In this document: in pieces, positions 55,917-64,000 of the stretch
Position numbering within the stretch: position 1 is the first letter of the stretch
Layout: each line of letters begins with the position of its first letter
Source of the DNA: Vreelandella zhanjiangensis DSM 21076
GTDB lineage: Bacteria; Pseudomonadota; Gammaproteobacteria; Pseudomonadales; Halomonadaceae
DNA: 64,000 nucleotides
Reading direction: 5' to 3'
Assembly: GCF_000377665.1 (NCBI RefSeq)
Contig: NZ_KB898646.1
Span: forward strand, 1 to 64,000
Translations under genes and position numbers: made by a program
The notes under the pieces: generated by a model
Told to the model about the DNA's origin: nothing
Database searches by the model: none
What the model saw: only the letters and a program-made list of their open reading frames with translations

Positions 55917-56507
55917 CTACCAGCCTCCTTGGCCTTCCAGTAGACTGCGCATGTTATTGTCCAGTTTTATACGAAAGTCTGCACTGCCCAGCACCATGGC
56001 ATCGCCTGAACGTACCACTCTGGCGCTGACGTACAAATAGTCTTGTCCTTGAGCATAAGTACCCATCAGGATAGAGCGGGCGTTGTGCTGAGAGCTTAAG
56101 CGCTGGACTTGGCGGGAAAGGATCAATTCACCCACGCTTTCCTCGATAAACATGCTGTCGCGCATTTTAACTTCACGCACCTGCATGCCTTGCTGGGCAA
56201 GGGCGGAGGCCATGATCTCTGAGCTAATACGCCCAAACGTGGAAGACTGACTTAAGTTATCAATACTCACAAAGGTAGCAGCAATCATGGGGCTATAGCG
56301 CGTAAGGTCTGGGTTGCTTGAAACCATCTGTTGGGCTGCTTTATGAGCCAACTCAGAAAGATCTGGCGCGGGTTCTGCTGGTTTATTGTTTGAATTACCC
56401 ATCGTGCTGCAGCCCACCATGGATAGCAATAAAACGCTCATCAGAAACAGGCGACTAGCGGATGAACGTTTGCGCGATGGCAGCCTTGCGATAAATGTAA
56501 AAGACAT
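55917..56507 (-). CDS. FlgO-like outer-membrane lipoprotein
   Basis: 196 residues. Lipoprotein signal with lipobox SMVGC (Cys33), then a FlgO-type domain (ATFVSIDNLSQSSTFGRISSEIMASAL, ARSILMGTYAQGQDYLYVSARVV). In Vibrio, FlgO supports the flagellum at the outer membrane. No other flagellar gene is present in the window, so a general envelope role is also possible. It is four bases downstream of the next lipoprotein gene and shares its operon. Confidence 0.82.
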   Translation of the reverse strand: MSFTFIARLPSRKRSSASRLFLMSVLLLSMVGCSTMGNSNNKPAEPAPDLSELAHKAAQQMVSSNPDLTRYSPMIAATFVSIDNLSQSSTFGRISSEIMASALAQQGMQVREVKMRDSMFIEESVGELILSRQVQRLSSQHNARSILMGTYAQGQDYLYVSARVVRSGDAMVLGSADFRIKLDNNMRSLLEGQGGW

Positions 56508-56511
56508 GACG

Positions 56512-57249
56512 TTACCAGGTATTAGTGATGGAAACAGTGGGCGTTACCGGTGCTCTTGGAACGCGGTGAGGCGCGTATTGGCGGCGGTCGCCTGCATTGA
56601 TGTAATAAATATTCGATGACGAGTAAAGGATACGCTCACCATCAATAATCTGTGTGGTGATAATAACTTCTTCATTGCCTGTCGTAGTCCAGCTGCCACT
56701 TACCGTGTCGGCAATCATTGCGGCTGGAATCAATCCAAGCGCAGGTTCTGCCCAGTGATTGAAGGGAATAGTAGCCACCGCGACACCTGCTGTTAACGCA
56801 GTAAACGCGCCTGTCGGGGGGCGAATAAAGCCTCGGTCGCGATGCTCAACGACTTCGACACCAATATGTATATTGGCGGCATTGGGTGTCGGCACGGTGG
56901 TTAAATTGGCGCCTCGTGAGACCAGTTCGCTGGTAAGCAGCGTGCGAAAGCCGCGTTCAAACTCGCCGCCGCTATAGAAGTTCACGCCTGGGTGATCAGG
57001 CTCGGTAACATGTAAGTCACGAAAGCGAACCCGCTCACGCTGTAGAATGCTGCTGGCTTCATGACGAGCAAGAACCTCCCAGTGGTGAGCGGCCTGCATG
57101 CGTTGCTGCTCTGTATAGGGGTAGGTGGTGGCTACAGGGGCCTGCGAGGTATTGGCATAGAAACAGCCACTCAGCAACAAGCCGGTAACCCCTATACTGG
57201 CAAAGCGAAATAATTGAGTAGTAAACCGACGACTTAAGCTGCTATGCAC
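56512..57249 (-). CDS. Lipoprotein of unknown function
   Basis: 245 residues. Signal with lipobox LLSGC (Cys29), a periplasmic domain with ERERVRFRDL-like and beta-rich stretches, a glycine/alanine-rich hydrophobic segment around 145-185 that could lie against a membrane, and a Pro/Val/Thr C-terminus. I do not recognise a family. It is first in the operon with the FlgO-like gene and divergent from the MotB/OmpA-like gene, which suggests a joint envelope or motility function. Confidence 0.75.
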   Translation of the reverse strand: MHSSLSRRFTTQLFRFASIGVTGLLLSGCFYANTSQAPVATTYPYTEQQRMQAAHHWEVLARHEASSILQRERVRFRDLHVTEPDHPGVNFYSGGEFERGFRTLLTSELVSRGANLTTVPTPNAANIHIGVEVVEHRDRGFIRPPTGAFTALTAGVAVATIPFNHWAEPALGLIPAAMIADTVSGSWTTTGNEEVIITTQIIDGERILYSSSNIYYINAGDRRQYAPHRVPRAPVTPTVSITNTW

Positions 57250-57356
57250 CAGAGGTTCCTTATCGCTTCACGGGGTCTTTGATAGACTAGTTGAGTTTTA
57301 TCATGCCTAGTAACAATCGGCCACGAGGTTGAAAACTTGAATGAGCGATAATACGC

Positions 57357-58373
57357 ATGCTTGAAGATCATCGCAGCGGTCCGCGCCATGATTCGCTAAT
57401 GTCAGCGTACCCAACCGATGAAAGCAGTAGCGGATGGATGATTAGCTATATCGATATTATGACGCTGCTGGTGGCGCTATTTGTCATTATTGTGGCGGCG
57501 GCGGGCAAAACGGCGCCTGAAATTTTTCAAGTATCGTCAGAAGACGTTGCTCAAGTGTCCACCCCTGTGCTTGAAGTGCCGCTTCCTGATGCCATGGAAA
57601 GCGTGCTACAGCACCGCGTTATAGAAGAGTGGCGGCATGGGTTGGACCCTTTCGCGTTAAGTGCCGCATTAGGGGTAGCGGGTTTACCTAAGCCAAAACC
57701 TACGCCTAATTCGCCACCCCCTTTGCTGGCGCTTGAACGCTTTGAATCGCTACCACCTGTTGAGCTTGACGAGCCATTGGCCTGGCTTCCGCCAGTGGTA
57801 TTACCTACCGCGTTAGTGCCCGCCGGTGATGTCCCGGCGGCTCCGCTGGCAAACTACATGGTATTGCTAACGGATCGCCCGCCGGTCAATGTACAAGAAA
57901 TATCGGTAGATGCCATCAATAGTGCCCAGGCCGTCCAAATAGCATTAGCCGAGCGTGTCGAAACATCTCCCTACCTGCCAAACCTGGAAGGTGTTGAGGT
58001 ATCGCGTGTCGCGGAAGGGATTAGTTTGCGGGTACAGGATCAATTGCTGTTTCCTTCCGCGGCCGCAGACCTAACCAGTGGAGGCTCCTCTCTGGTAGGC
58101 AGTCTATTGGAGACCATACAGCGCTACGACGGTGAAGTGTGGGTCGAGGGTCATTCTGATAGCCAGACCATCAGCACCGATGAGTTCTCTTCTAACTGGG
58201 CGCTTTCAAGCGCCCGAGCGATTGCGATTGTAGAGGCGCTGGAAGCCGAAGGAGTTGCTCCTGAACGGCTGCGGGCCGTTGGCTTGGCGGCGACCCAGCC
58301 GCTTGAAGATAACGGGACCCCAGAGGGGCGAGCGCGCAATCGGCGGGTAGAAGTGGTGATTCATGTAGAGTAG
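57357..58373 (+). CDS. MotB/OmpA-like peptidoglycan-binding membrane protein
   Basis: 338 residues. One N-terminal membrane helix (about 28-48) preceded by SSGWMISYIDIMTLLVALF, the MotB plug-type segment with an Asp in the helix, then a Pro-rich periplasmic linker (about 60-220) and a C-terminal OmpA domain (EGHSDSQ, NWALSSARAIAIVEAL, GRARNRRVEVVI) that binds peptidoglycan. No motA partner is next to it. Could be a stator-type protein of an alternative system or an envelope anchor. Start at 57357; ATG at 57399 is possible. Confidence 0.82.
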   Translation: MLEDHRSGPRHDSLMSAYPTDESSSGWMISYIDIMTLLVALFVIIVAAAGKTAPEIFQVSSEDVAQVSTPVLEVPLPDAMESVLQHRVIEEWRHGLDPFALSAALGVAGLPKPKPTPNSPPPLLALERFESLPPVELDEPLAWLPPVVLPTALVPAGDVPAAPLANYMVLLTDRPPVNVQEISVDAINSAQAVQIALAERVETSPYLPNLEGVEVSRVAEGISLRVQDQLLFPSAAADLTSGGSSLVGSLLETIQRYDGEVWVEGHSDSQTISTDEFSSNWALSSARAIAIVEALEAEGVAPERLRAVGLAATQPLEDNGTPEGRARNRRVEVVIHVE

Positions 58374-58399
58374 GAGATCGCTTTAGCGCTGGTCCGACA

Positions 58400-58480
58400 C
58401 CTCGGCGAAGCGCTGCCGGATTTAAGGGGCGGCTGGCGTCGCCATCGCCGAATAAATTCAGCTCCCACCTCGTGGCCGGA
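58400..58480. repeat. Possible REP-like palindromic element
   Basis: GC-rich sequence with a GCCGAATAAATTCAGC inverted repeat, reminiscent of dispersed REP elements in pseudomonads and Halomonas. Only one copy is in the window, so the call is tentative. The remaining 58480-58742 is AT-rich intergenic sequence that probably holds the promoter of the osmolyte operon, with no clear -35/-10. Confidence 0.25.
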
Positions 58481-58742
58481 TGAATAGAGCTTGGCTCAAT
58501 ACGGTGCGCTAGCTTAGGAGGGGTAGGTATATAGAGGTTTTACTAATAAGTACCGGCTTAGCTGCACAATAATGATGCTTTTTCGGGATTAGTAATTAAT
58601 GCTTTGCGCGGGACATTCTATATTTTTTTATTAAGATTTTAATAAATAATAATTTTTTCTGCATTGGCATATAAGCTGCTTATTTAAGGTGGTCATTAAC
58701 GACAAAGCCTAGCGGCTTCTTTAAGCCAAAAGAGGTAGCGCT

Positions 58743-59660
58743 ATGTCTGAACATGCCAGTACCGCATTGTTAACCGAGTTGCCTGACGCGGAACATCGCT
58801 CACGCCTGGTTCTTACCGACTTAGATGGTTCGCTACTCGATCACCACAGCTATGATTTCTCACCTGCGGCACCCAGCTTGTCGCGCTTAAAACAATTAGG
58901 CGTGCCGGTAATCCCTGTGTCCAGTAAAACACGTGCTGAATTATTGCCGCTGCGTGAATTGCTTGGACTTACGGGAACACCTTTTGTAGCTGAAAATGGC
59001 GCTATTATTGGCCTGCCGCCTAGCTGGTGCCATGCGCGTCTTGACCGTCCAGGCAATGGACGCGATGGCATTGTTACAAAACACGTCGGTGTTGATATTG
59101 GGTTTATCCGAGCACGCTTAAGGGTATGGCGCAAACGGCTGGGCGTGAATTTTACCAGCATGGGTGAGTTGAGTGTTCAAGACGTCGTTAAACTGACGGG
59201 ATTAGATGAAGCGCGCGCACAGGATGCATGCAAGCGCGAAGGCAGCGAGCCGCTAATTTGGCAAGACGACACAGCCTCGCTCGAAAATTTCCGGCTGGCG
59301 CTGAAAGGTGATGGCCTCGAGCTTACTCAGGGTGGGCGCTTTTGGCACGTTATGGGCTATGGCGCAGATAAAGGCTGCGCCGTCACATGGTTAATCAAGC
59401 GCTTTGCCAAATTAAGGGGGTGCACGCCGCTCTCGTTAGGGCTGGGCGACGGACCCAATGACTTAACGATGCTGGAAGCGGTTGATCAGGCCGTGGTTAT
59501 TAGAGGCTTGCATAAAGCGCTTGTTACACCGCAAACCGCGGCGTTATATCGAACAAAGGCAGCCGGGCCTGCCGGATGGGCAGAAGGAGTAGCGTACTGG
59601 TGGGGAAAGGATAGCCGTCAGCTAAACGCACCAACGAAAACCTTTGCGGTAACTCAGTAA
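58743..59660 (+). CDS. mpgP: Mannosyl-3-phosphoglycerate phosphatase-like HAD enzyme
   Basis: 305 residues, HAD type IIB. LTDLDGSLLDHH holds the two catalytic Asp residues, PVSSKTRAE the Thr/Ser motif, PFVAENGAII and LGLGDGPNDLTML the C-terminal Asp motif. The family removes phosphate from mannosyl- or glucosyl-3-phosphoglycerate to give the osmolyte. AGAGGT precedes the ATG. It is cotranscribed with the glycosyltransferase 19 bases downstream. Confidence 0.88.
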   Translation: MSEHASTALLTELPDAEHRSRLVLTDLDGSLLDHHSYDFSPAAPSLSRLKQLGVPVIPVSSKTRAELLPLRELLGLTGTPFVAENGAIIGLPPSWCHARLDRPGNGRDGIVTKHVGVDIGFIRARLRVWRKRLGVNFTSMGELSVQDVVKLTGLDEARAQDACKREGSEPLIWQDDTASLENFRLALKGDGLELTQGGRFWHVMGYGADKGCAVTWLIKRFAKLRGCTPLSLGLGDGPNDLTMLEAVDQAVVIRGLHKALVTPQTAALYRTKAAGPAGWAEGVAYWWGKDSRQLNAPTKTFAVTQ

Positions 59661-59678
59661 CGCCAAGGAGGGATATCC

Positions 59679-60899
59679 ATGAGTGATTTTTACCAAAATG
59701 GGGTGATTACCGATTTTCATAATCTCACCCGTCGCCCTGTTGAGGCGCTAGAGCAGGAGCTTACCCAGTTTGCCAAGCGCCGCCCTATGGGCTTGATCTT
59801 GCCGTCGCTGTTTTCTGAGCTGGAAGGGCCTGCGCTATCAAAAATAATCGATGAATTGGTGCAAGTGCCTTATTTGAATGAAATCGTAATTGGGCTGGAT
59901 CGCGCGGATCGCGATCAGTTTTTATACGCTCGAGAATTCTTTTCACGCCTGCCGCAGCATACCCGCATTTTATGGAACGACGGCCCGCGTCTACGTGAGC
60001 TGGACGCAGAGCTTGAAAGCCATGGTTTGGGAGCATTGGAGCCAGGTAAAGGACGTAATGTTTGGTACTGTGCGGGGTATGTTTTAGCTTCCCACCGCTC
60101 AGTCGTCGTTGGACTGCATGATTGCGATATTCTTACGTATGATCGAGGGCTCTTGGCGCGCTTGATGTATCCGGTTGCGCACCCGCGCTTTGACTATAGC
60201 TTCTGCAAAGGTTATTACCCGCGCATTGCTGAGGGAAAGCTTAATGGTCGTGTGTCACGCTTATTAGTAACCCCTTTGCTTCGTGCGCTTAAAACCGTGT
60301 TTGGGCCTATGCCTTACCTGGAGTATCTGGATAGCTTCCGTTACCCGCTTTCCGGTGAGTTTGCTATGCGTAGCGAGGTACTGGAAGGCATCCGTATCCC
60401 CGCCGACTGGGGGCTTGAAATCGGCGTGCTGTCTGAGCTGCAGCGCAACTACTCCCACCGCCAGCTCTGTCAGGTAGATATCGCTGATGCCTATGATCAC
60501 AAGCATCAGCCCATCAGTGAGGAGGATGCCAGTGGCGGCTTGAACCGAATGAGTTTAGATATTTCCAAGGCGCTCTATCGTAAGCTGGCCACTCAAGGCG
60601 TGAGTTTTAGCAGCGAGGATTTTCGAACGCTAAAAGCCACTTATTACCGGCTGGCGCTGGATCTGATAGAAGCCTATGACCATGACGCTACCATGAATGG
60701 CTTGAGCCTGGACCGCCATTGTGAAGAACAGGCGGTAGAGCTGTTTGCGAGTAACTTACTAGAGGCAGGCAATCTGTTTCTGGATAACCCGCGCGAGCGG
60801 CCGTTTATTCCCAGCTGGAACCGCGTGCAGGCAGCCGTACCGGATTTGTTAAGCCGAATGCATGAAGCCGTGGAGCTTGATAACCAGGGTAAGGTTTAA
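59679..60899 (+). CDS. Glucosyl-3-phosphoglycerate synthase-like glycosyltransferase
   Basis: 406 residues, GT-A fold. LGLILPSLFSELEG-like start, EIVIGLDRADRDQF, and the DXD-type motif HDCDILTYDR with the flanking YCAGYVLASH, as in GT81-type glucosyl-3-phosphoglycerate synthases. It would join a sugar from UDP-glucose (or GDP-mannose, also made here) to 3-phosphoglycerate; the upstream phosphatase finishes glucosyl- or mannosyl-glycerate, a compatible solute. AAGGAGG precedes the ATG. The sugar specificity cannot be settled by eye. Confidence 0.82.
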   Translation: MSDFYQNGVITDFHNLTRRPVEALEQELTQFAKRRPMGLILPSLFSELEGPALSKIIDELVQVPYLNEIVIGLDRADRDQFLYAREFFSRLPQHTRILWNDGPRLRELDAELESHGLGALEPGKGRNVWYCAGYVLASHRSVVVGLHDCDILTYDRGLLARLMYPVAHPRFDYSFCKGYYPRIAEGKLNGRVSRLLVTPLLRALKTVFGPMPYLEYLDSFRYPLSGEFAMRSEVLEGIRIPADWGLEIGVLSELQRNYSHRQLCQVDIADAYDHKHQPISEEDASGGLNRMSLDISKALYRKLATQGVSFSSEDFRTLKATYYRLALDLIEAYDHDATMNGLSLDRHCEEQAVELFASNLLEAGNLFLDNPRERPFIPSWNRVQAAVPDLLSRMHEAVELDNQGKV

Positions 60900-60962
60900 A
60901 ACGTTTACGATGAGCTTCAAGCGTTGGAAGTTGTTTTTTTTCATAAAATGTTATCTAGGTGC

Positions 60963-61004
60963 GAAAAAAAAACGCCCCCTTGGCCTAAAGCCAAAAGGGC
61001 GCTT
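60963..61004 (-). terminator. Rho-independent terminator of the first chemoreceptor gene
   Basis: On the minus strand, GCGCCCTTTTGGC pairs with GCCAAGGGGGCG, followed by a run of nine U, 20 bases after the stop codon. Confidence 0.88.
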
Positions 61005-61023
61005 GAACGCCTATCAATCAGAT

Positions 61024-62640
61024 TTAGAAATCGTTATCGTGCGTATACCGTGTTGTTGACGAGGCTAACGGTAGGGTGGCTGACGGAGTAGGCGCTGCGT
61101 TTTGGTTAATGCGGAAGTTAGCCACTCGCTGGCGCAGCTGAATACTTAGATGGGATAAGGCTTGGGTTGCATGGTTACTCTCTTGCACCAAGCTAGCATT
61201 TTGCTGGGTCATTTGATCCATTTGGGTGACCGCCAGGTTCACCTGTTCGATGCCGCTGCTCTGTTCGCTGGTAGCCGAGGAAATTTCCTGTACCAGCGTG
61301 CTGAGCTGCTGAATATCGGTGACCACGTTATTAATGATTTCACCGGTATTGCGAACTTGCTGGCTACCATCGGCTACTTTGGCGCCTGAGTTCTCGATCA
61401 GCTTTTTAATTTCCTGGGCAGCGGATGCCGAACGGCTGGCCAACTGCCGTACCTCATTTGCTACCACCGCAAAGCCACGCCCCTGTTCCCCCGCTCTGGC
61501 CGCTTCAACCGAAGCATTAAGCGCCAAAATGTTAGTTTGGAACGCGATAGCATCAATCGTGTTAACGATGCTGCTCATTTGGGCCGAGCTTTCATTGATG
61601 TTGGCCATGGTGCTTACCACTGCCGTCATCGCATCGCTGCCCCGTTGAGCTTTTTCGGCGGTGTTGGTCGCCAGCTTGCGGGCATGATCAGCGTGCTCGG
61701 CATTTTGTTTCACCGTTGCCGTAAGCTCTTCCATGCTGGAGGCCGTTTCAGCAAGCGAGGCGGCCTGCTGTTCGGTGCGTGTTGAAAGCTCTTCATTCAC
61801 GCCCACAATTTGATCAACACCATTATTTACCTGATCGGCACCGTGGTGAATATCGCCAATCGTTTCGGCTAATGCTTCACGCATGCGGTTAATATCAAAC
61901 AGCAGGCTATCCTGGTCATTCCTGGAAAGCTGAGTGTTGCGGGTCAAGTCGCCGTCGGCAATATGACGAACTATGGTGGCTGCGTAACGCGGGTCTCCTC
62001 CTAAACGGCGAGCTACATCGCGAATAACCCAGCCCATCAGTACGGTAACGGGGATGCCGATAATCATCAGCGCTATTAGAGAACGGATAAGATTACTGAT
62101 AAAAGCATCTTGGATATCGTCGACATAGATGCCAGCGCCAAATGCCCAGTTCCACTCGGGGATATAGGCGAAATAGCTGATTTTTGGAAATTCTTCGTCA
62201 CCCGAAAGGCGGCGGGAAAAGTAATCGACATGCCCTCCACCTGAGCGCGCGGCATTAAGAAAGGCAGGATACAAGTGCATCCCTTGGGTATCTTTAAAGC
62301 CACTCATATCTTCGCCTCGTGGGCGGTTAGGGTGGGAGACGATCTTTAGCTGGTCATCAAAGGCAAAGACATATTCGCCCTCAGCGAAACTTGCATTGGC
62401 TAGGCTATCAATGGCGCGCTGCTGAGCCTCTTGCAGGGTTAGCTCTCCACGGCTTGCCATGGTTTGTAATGCATCCAGCTGAGAGTGAAGGCTTTCGACC
62501 ACATGTTGAATACTCGTGCGACGTTCTTGCTCAATGGTTTGGCGAGACTCCCAGGTTAACCAGCCAACCAGCGTCAGCATGGCCAAGCAAATGATCCCCA
62601 GAATGCTCCAAAGTTGTTGATTCGTAGTCAGTCGAGTCAT
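61024..62640 (-). CDS. Methyl-accepting chemotaxis protein with single Cache domain
   Basis: 538 residues. Membrane helix (about 10-30), periplasmic sCache_2-type sensor (35-185; [37 protein letters not shown]), second helix (about 190-212), HAMP, and a signalling domain with the conserved tip ([43 protein letters not shown]). C-terminus TRYTHDNDF has no NWETF-type pentapeptide. Cache_2 receptors of this type often sense small organic acids. A good sigma-28 promoter lies upstream. Confidence 0.95.
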   Translation of the reverse strand: MTRLTTNQQLWSILGIICLAMLTLVGWLTWESRQTIEQERRTSIQHVVESLHSQLDALQTMASRGELTLQEAQQRAIDSLANASFAEGEYVFAFDDQLKIVSHPNRPRGEDMSGFKDTQGMHLYPAFLNAARSGGGHVDYFSRRLSGDEEFPKISYFAYIPEWNWAFGAGIYVDDIQDAFISNLIRSLIALMIIGIPVTVLMGWVIRDVARRLGGDPRYAATIVRHIADGDLTRNTQLSRNDQDSLLFDINRMREALAETIGDIHHGADQVNNGVDQIVGVNEELSTRTEQQAASLAETASSMEELTATVKQNAEHADHARKLATNTAEKAQRGSDAMTAVVSTMANINESSAQMSSIVNTIDAIAFQTNILALNASVEAARAGEQGRGFAVVANEVRQLASRSASAAQEIKKLIENSGAKVADGSQQVRNTGEIINNVVTDIQQLSTLVQEISSATSEQSSGIEQVNLAVTQMDQMTQQNASLVQESNHATQALSHLSIQLRQRVANFRINQNAAPTPSATLPLASSTTRYTHDNDF

Positions 62641-62682
62641 GTGTGTCCTGTAAAAATAAAGCTGATGATGAGTGATGCCTGT

Positions 62683-62709
62683 ATATCGGCTTAATTTCCT
62701 ACGACGTTA
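62683..62709 (-). promoter_or_regulatory. Candidate sigma-28 (FliA) promoter of the chemoreceptor gene
   Basis: On the minus strand TAAC (62709-62706), a 15-base spacer, then GCCGATAT (62690-62683): 3 of 4 and 7 of 8 matches to the FliA consensus TAAA-N15-GCCGATAA with exact spacing, about 42 bases before the start codon. Confidence 0.65.
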
Positions 62710-62803
62710 GCCTAATTTACAAATATTTTTTTGACGCAACACGTTATAAAAAAGCCTTCAATTATGAGCTATTAAAATCAAACGGTTATGCATATAAACA
62801 CAC

Positions 62804-62937
62804 TATAGTTAGTGCTGATTTTAATTTGTAAAGCATGGCTTGAGTTCAGTCGATTCGTAGATTGTTGTGCAATGTCTCTCGCCCAGCAGTGCTGATAGGC
62901 ATTGCCTTAAAAAGTTGGGCTTTTTTGTATACTGATT
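62804..62937 (+). ncRNA. Possible small RNA between the chemoreceptor genes
   Basis: A TATAGT box (62804-62809) and, about 75 bases later, a terminator-like stem (GCCCAGC 62881-62887 / GTTGGGC 62924-62930) followed by six T. There is no open frame between. The -35 is not clear and the terminator loop is long, so this is tentative. Confidence 0.25.
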
Positions 62938-63027
62938 CTTCGATCTCGCGTGATGACACTCTCCCGGTAATTACCTTAGCTGGCACGAACGTGAGTAAAA
63001 CGTCAGCGCACCCTAGATTGAGATAAC

Positions 63028-63062
63028 AAAACGCCCCTTAACTCTAGGCCAAGGGGCGTTTT
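63028..63062 (-). terminator. Terminator of the second chemoreceptor gene
   Basis: Perfect stem AAACGCCCCTT / AAGGGGCGTTT with an 11-base loop, symmetrical so it can work on both strands; 20 bases after the stop codon. Confidence 0.85.
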
Positions 63063-63081
63063 AGTACGGCTATCAATCAGC

Positions 63082-64000
63082 TTAGAAATCGTTGTCGTGC
63101 GTGTACCGTGGCGTTGAAGAAGCTAGTGGTAGGGTGGTTGCCGGTGTAGGCGCTGCATTGTGATTAATGCGGAAGTTAGCTACTCGTTGACGTAGCTGAA
63201 TACTCAGATGAGACAGTGCTTGCGTTGCATGATTGCTCTCTTGTACCAGGCTGGCGTTTTGCTGAGTCATTTGATCCATCTGCGTGACCGCCAGGTTCAC
63301 CTGCTCAATGCCGCTGCTCTGTTCGCTGGTCGCCGCTGAAATTTCCTGTACCAGCGTACTGAGTTGCTGGATATCGATCACTACGTTATTAATGATCTCG
63401 CCGGTATTGCGAACTTGCTGGCTGCCATCAGCCACCTTGGCACCGGAGTTCTCGATCAGCTTTTTGATTTCCTGAGCAGCCGACGCTGAGCGGCTAGCCA
63501 ACTGGCGTACTTCACTGGCGACAACGGCAAAGCCACGCCCCTGTTCCCCGGCTCTCGCCGCCTCGACTGAGGCATTAAGCGCTAAGATATTGGTTTGGAA
63601 AGCGATGGCATCGATCGTATTAACGATACTGCTCATTTGGGCCGAGCTTTCATTGATGTTGGCCATGGTGCTCACCATGGCGGTCATCGCATCGCTGCCC
63701 TGTTGTGCTTTATCGGCAGTAGTGGTCGCCAGTTTGCGGGCATGATCAGCGTGCTCGGCATTTTGCTTTACTGTTGCCGTGAGCTCTTCCATGCTGGAAG
63801 CCGTTTCAGCAAGCGACGCGGCCTGCTGTTCGGTGCGCGTTGAAAGCTCTTCATTCACGCCCACAATCTGCTCGACACCACTATTTACCTGGTTGGCGCC
63901 ATGATGAATATCGCCAATCGTTTCGGCTAACGTTTCCCGCATACGATTAATATCAAATAGCAGACTTTGTTGGTCTTTTGATGAAAGCTGAGTTATTTGG
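63082..64000 (-). CDS. Second methyl-accepting chemotaxis protein, 5' part beyond window
   Basis: The frame is open to the window end ([17 protein letters not shown]...), so about 305 C-terminal residues are seen: the end of HAMP and the whole signalling domain. It is almost identical to the first receptor from LLFDINRM to the shared C-terminus RYTHDNDF, with a handful of substitutions. The sensor domain is not visible. A recent tandem duplication followed by conversion of the signalling half is likely. Confidence 0.93.
   Translation of the reverse strand, partial: QITQLSSKDQQSLLFDINRMRETLAETIGDIHHGANQVNSGVEQIVGVNEELSTRTEQQAASLAETASSMEELTATVKQNAEHADHARKLATTTADKAQQGSDAMTAMVSTMANINESSAQMSSIVNTIDAIAFQTNILALNASVEAARAGEQGRGFAVVASEVRQLASRSASAAQEIKKLIENSGAKVADGSQQVRNTGEIINNVVIDIQQLSTLVQEISAATSEQSSGIEQVNLAVTQMDQMTQQNASLVQESNHATQALSHLSIQLRQRVANFRINHNAAPTPATTLPLASSTPRYTHDNDF

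Overview
The window reads as chromosome of a halophilic gammaproteobacterium, most likely Halomonas or a close relative in the Halomonadaceae. This is inferred from protein character only: acidic secreted proteins, a glucosyl/mannosyl-glycerate osmolyte operon, a LapD/LapG adhesin-release pair, and generally gammaproteobacterial housekeeping proteins (GlyA, TesA-YbbA-YbbP). No rRNA, tRNA or CRISPR array was found.

Layout. 1-6.7 kb: the 3' end of a giant RTX adhesin (Ig-like repeats, VWA domain, calcium-binding repeats), two small proteins, and a convergent lapG-lapD pair that would control release of such an adhesin from the surface in response to c-di-GMP. 6.8-13.9 kb: tesA, divergent ybbA-ybbP, glyA and an atypical phosphohexomutase. 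14-26 kb: a very large secreted nuclease, diverging from a secreted 5'-nucleotidase with a well-placed candidate Pho box upstream of the latter, then a complete three-gene type I secretion system (ABC transporter, membrane fusion protein, TolC-like channel). 26-43.7 kb: a surface-polysaccharide locus: initiating sugar transferase, GDP-mannose synthesis, glycosyltransferases, an AlgI/AlgJ-like O-acetylation pair, a GtrC/B/A-like side-branch module, a Wzm/Wzt ABC exporter with a carbohydrate-binding Wzt tail, a methyltransferase/glycosyltransferase fusion, and gmd-rmd for GDP-D-rhamnose. 43.9-45.8 kb: a decayed tandem copy of rmd split by a dead IS3-family element with a clean 4-bp target duplication. 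46.4-53.6 kb: a candidate S-layer protein (no cysteine, about seven lysines in 1096 residues) behind a leader carrying a tandem array of strong hairpins, a SapC-family protein, two DUF6447-type proteins and a secreted M14 carboxypeptidase. 53.7-61 kb: O-antigen ligase-like protein, an OCH1-like glycosyltransferase, a FlgO/lipoprotein pair, a MotB/OmpA-like protein, and the osmolyte operon. 61-64 kb: two nearly identical chemoreceptors, the second cut by the window edge.

How it fits together. Four otherwise unrelated proteins (nuclease, 5'-nucleotidase, S-layer candidate, carboxypeptidase) carry DUF4214 modules at one end. They surround one type I secretion system and one D-rhamnose-type O-polysaccharide locus. 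The arrangement resembles the Caulobacter rsaADE/S-LPS locus, where the RsaA N-terminus docks on O-polysaccharide. The working hypothesis is that DUF4214 is a shared docking tag that holds an S-layer and a set of scavenging enzymes on the O-polysaccharide coat. This is inference from layout and domain content.
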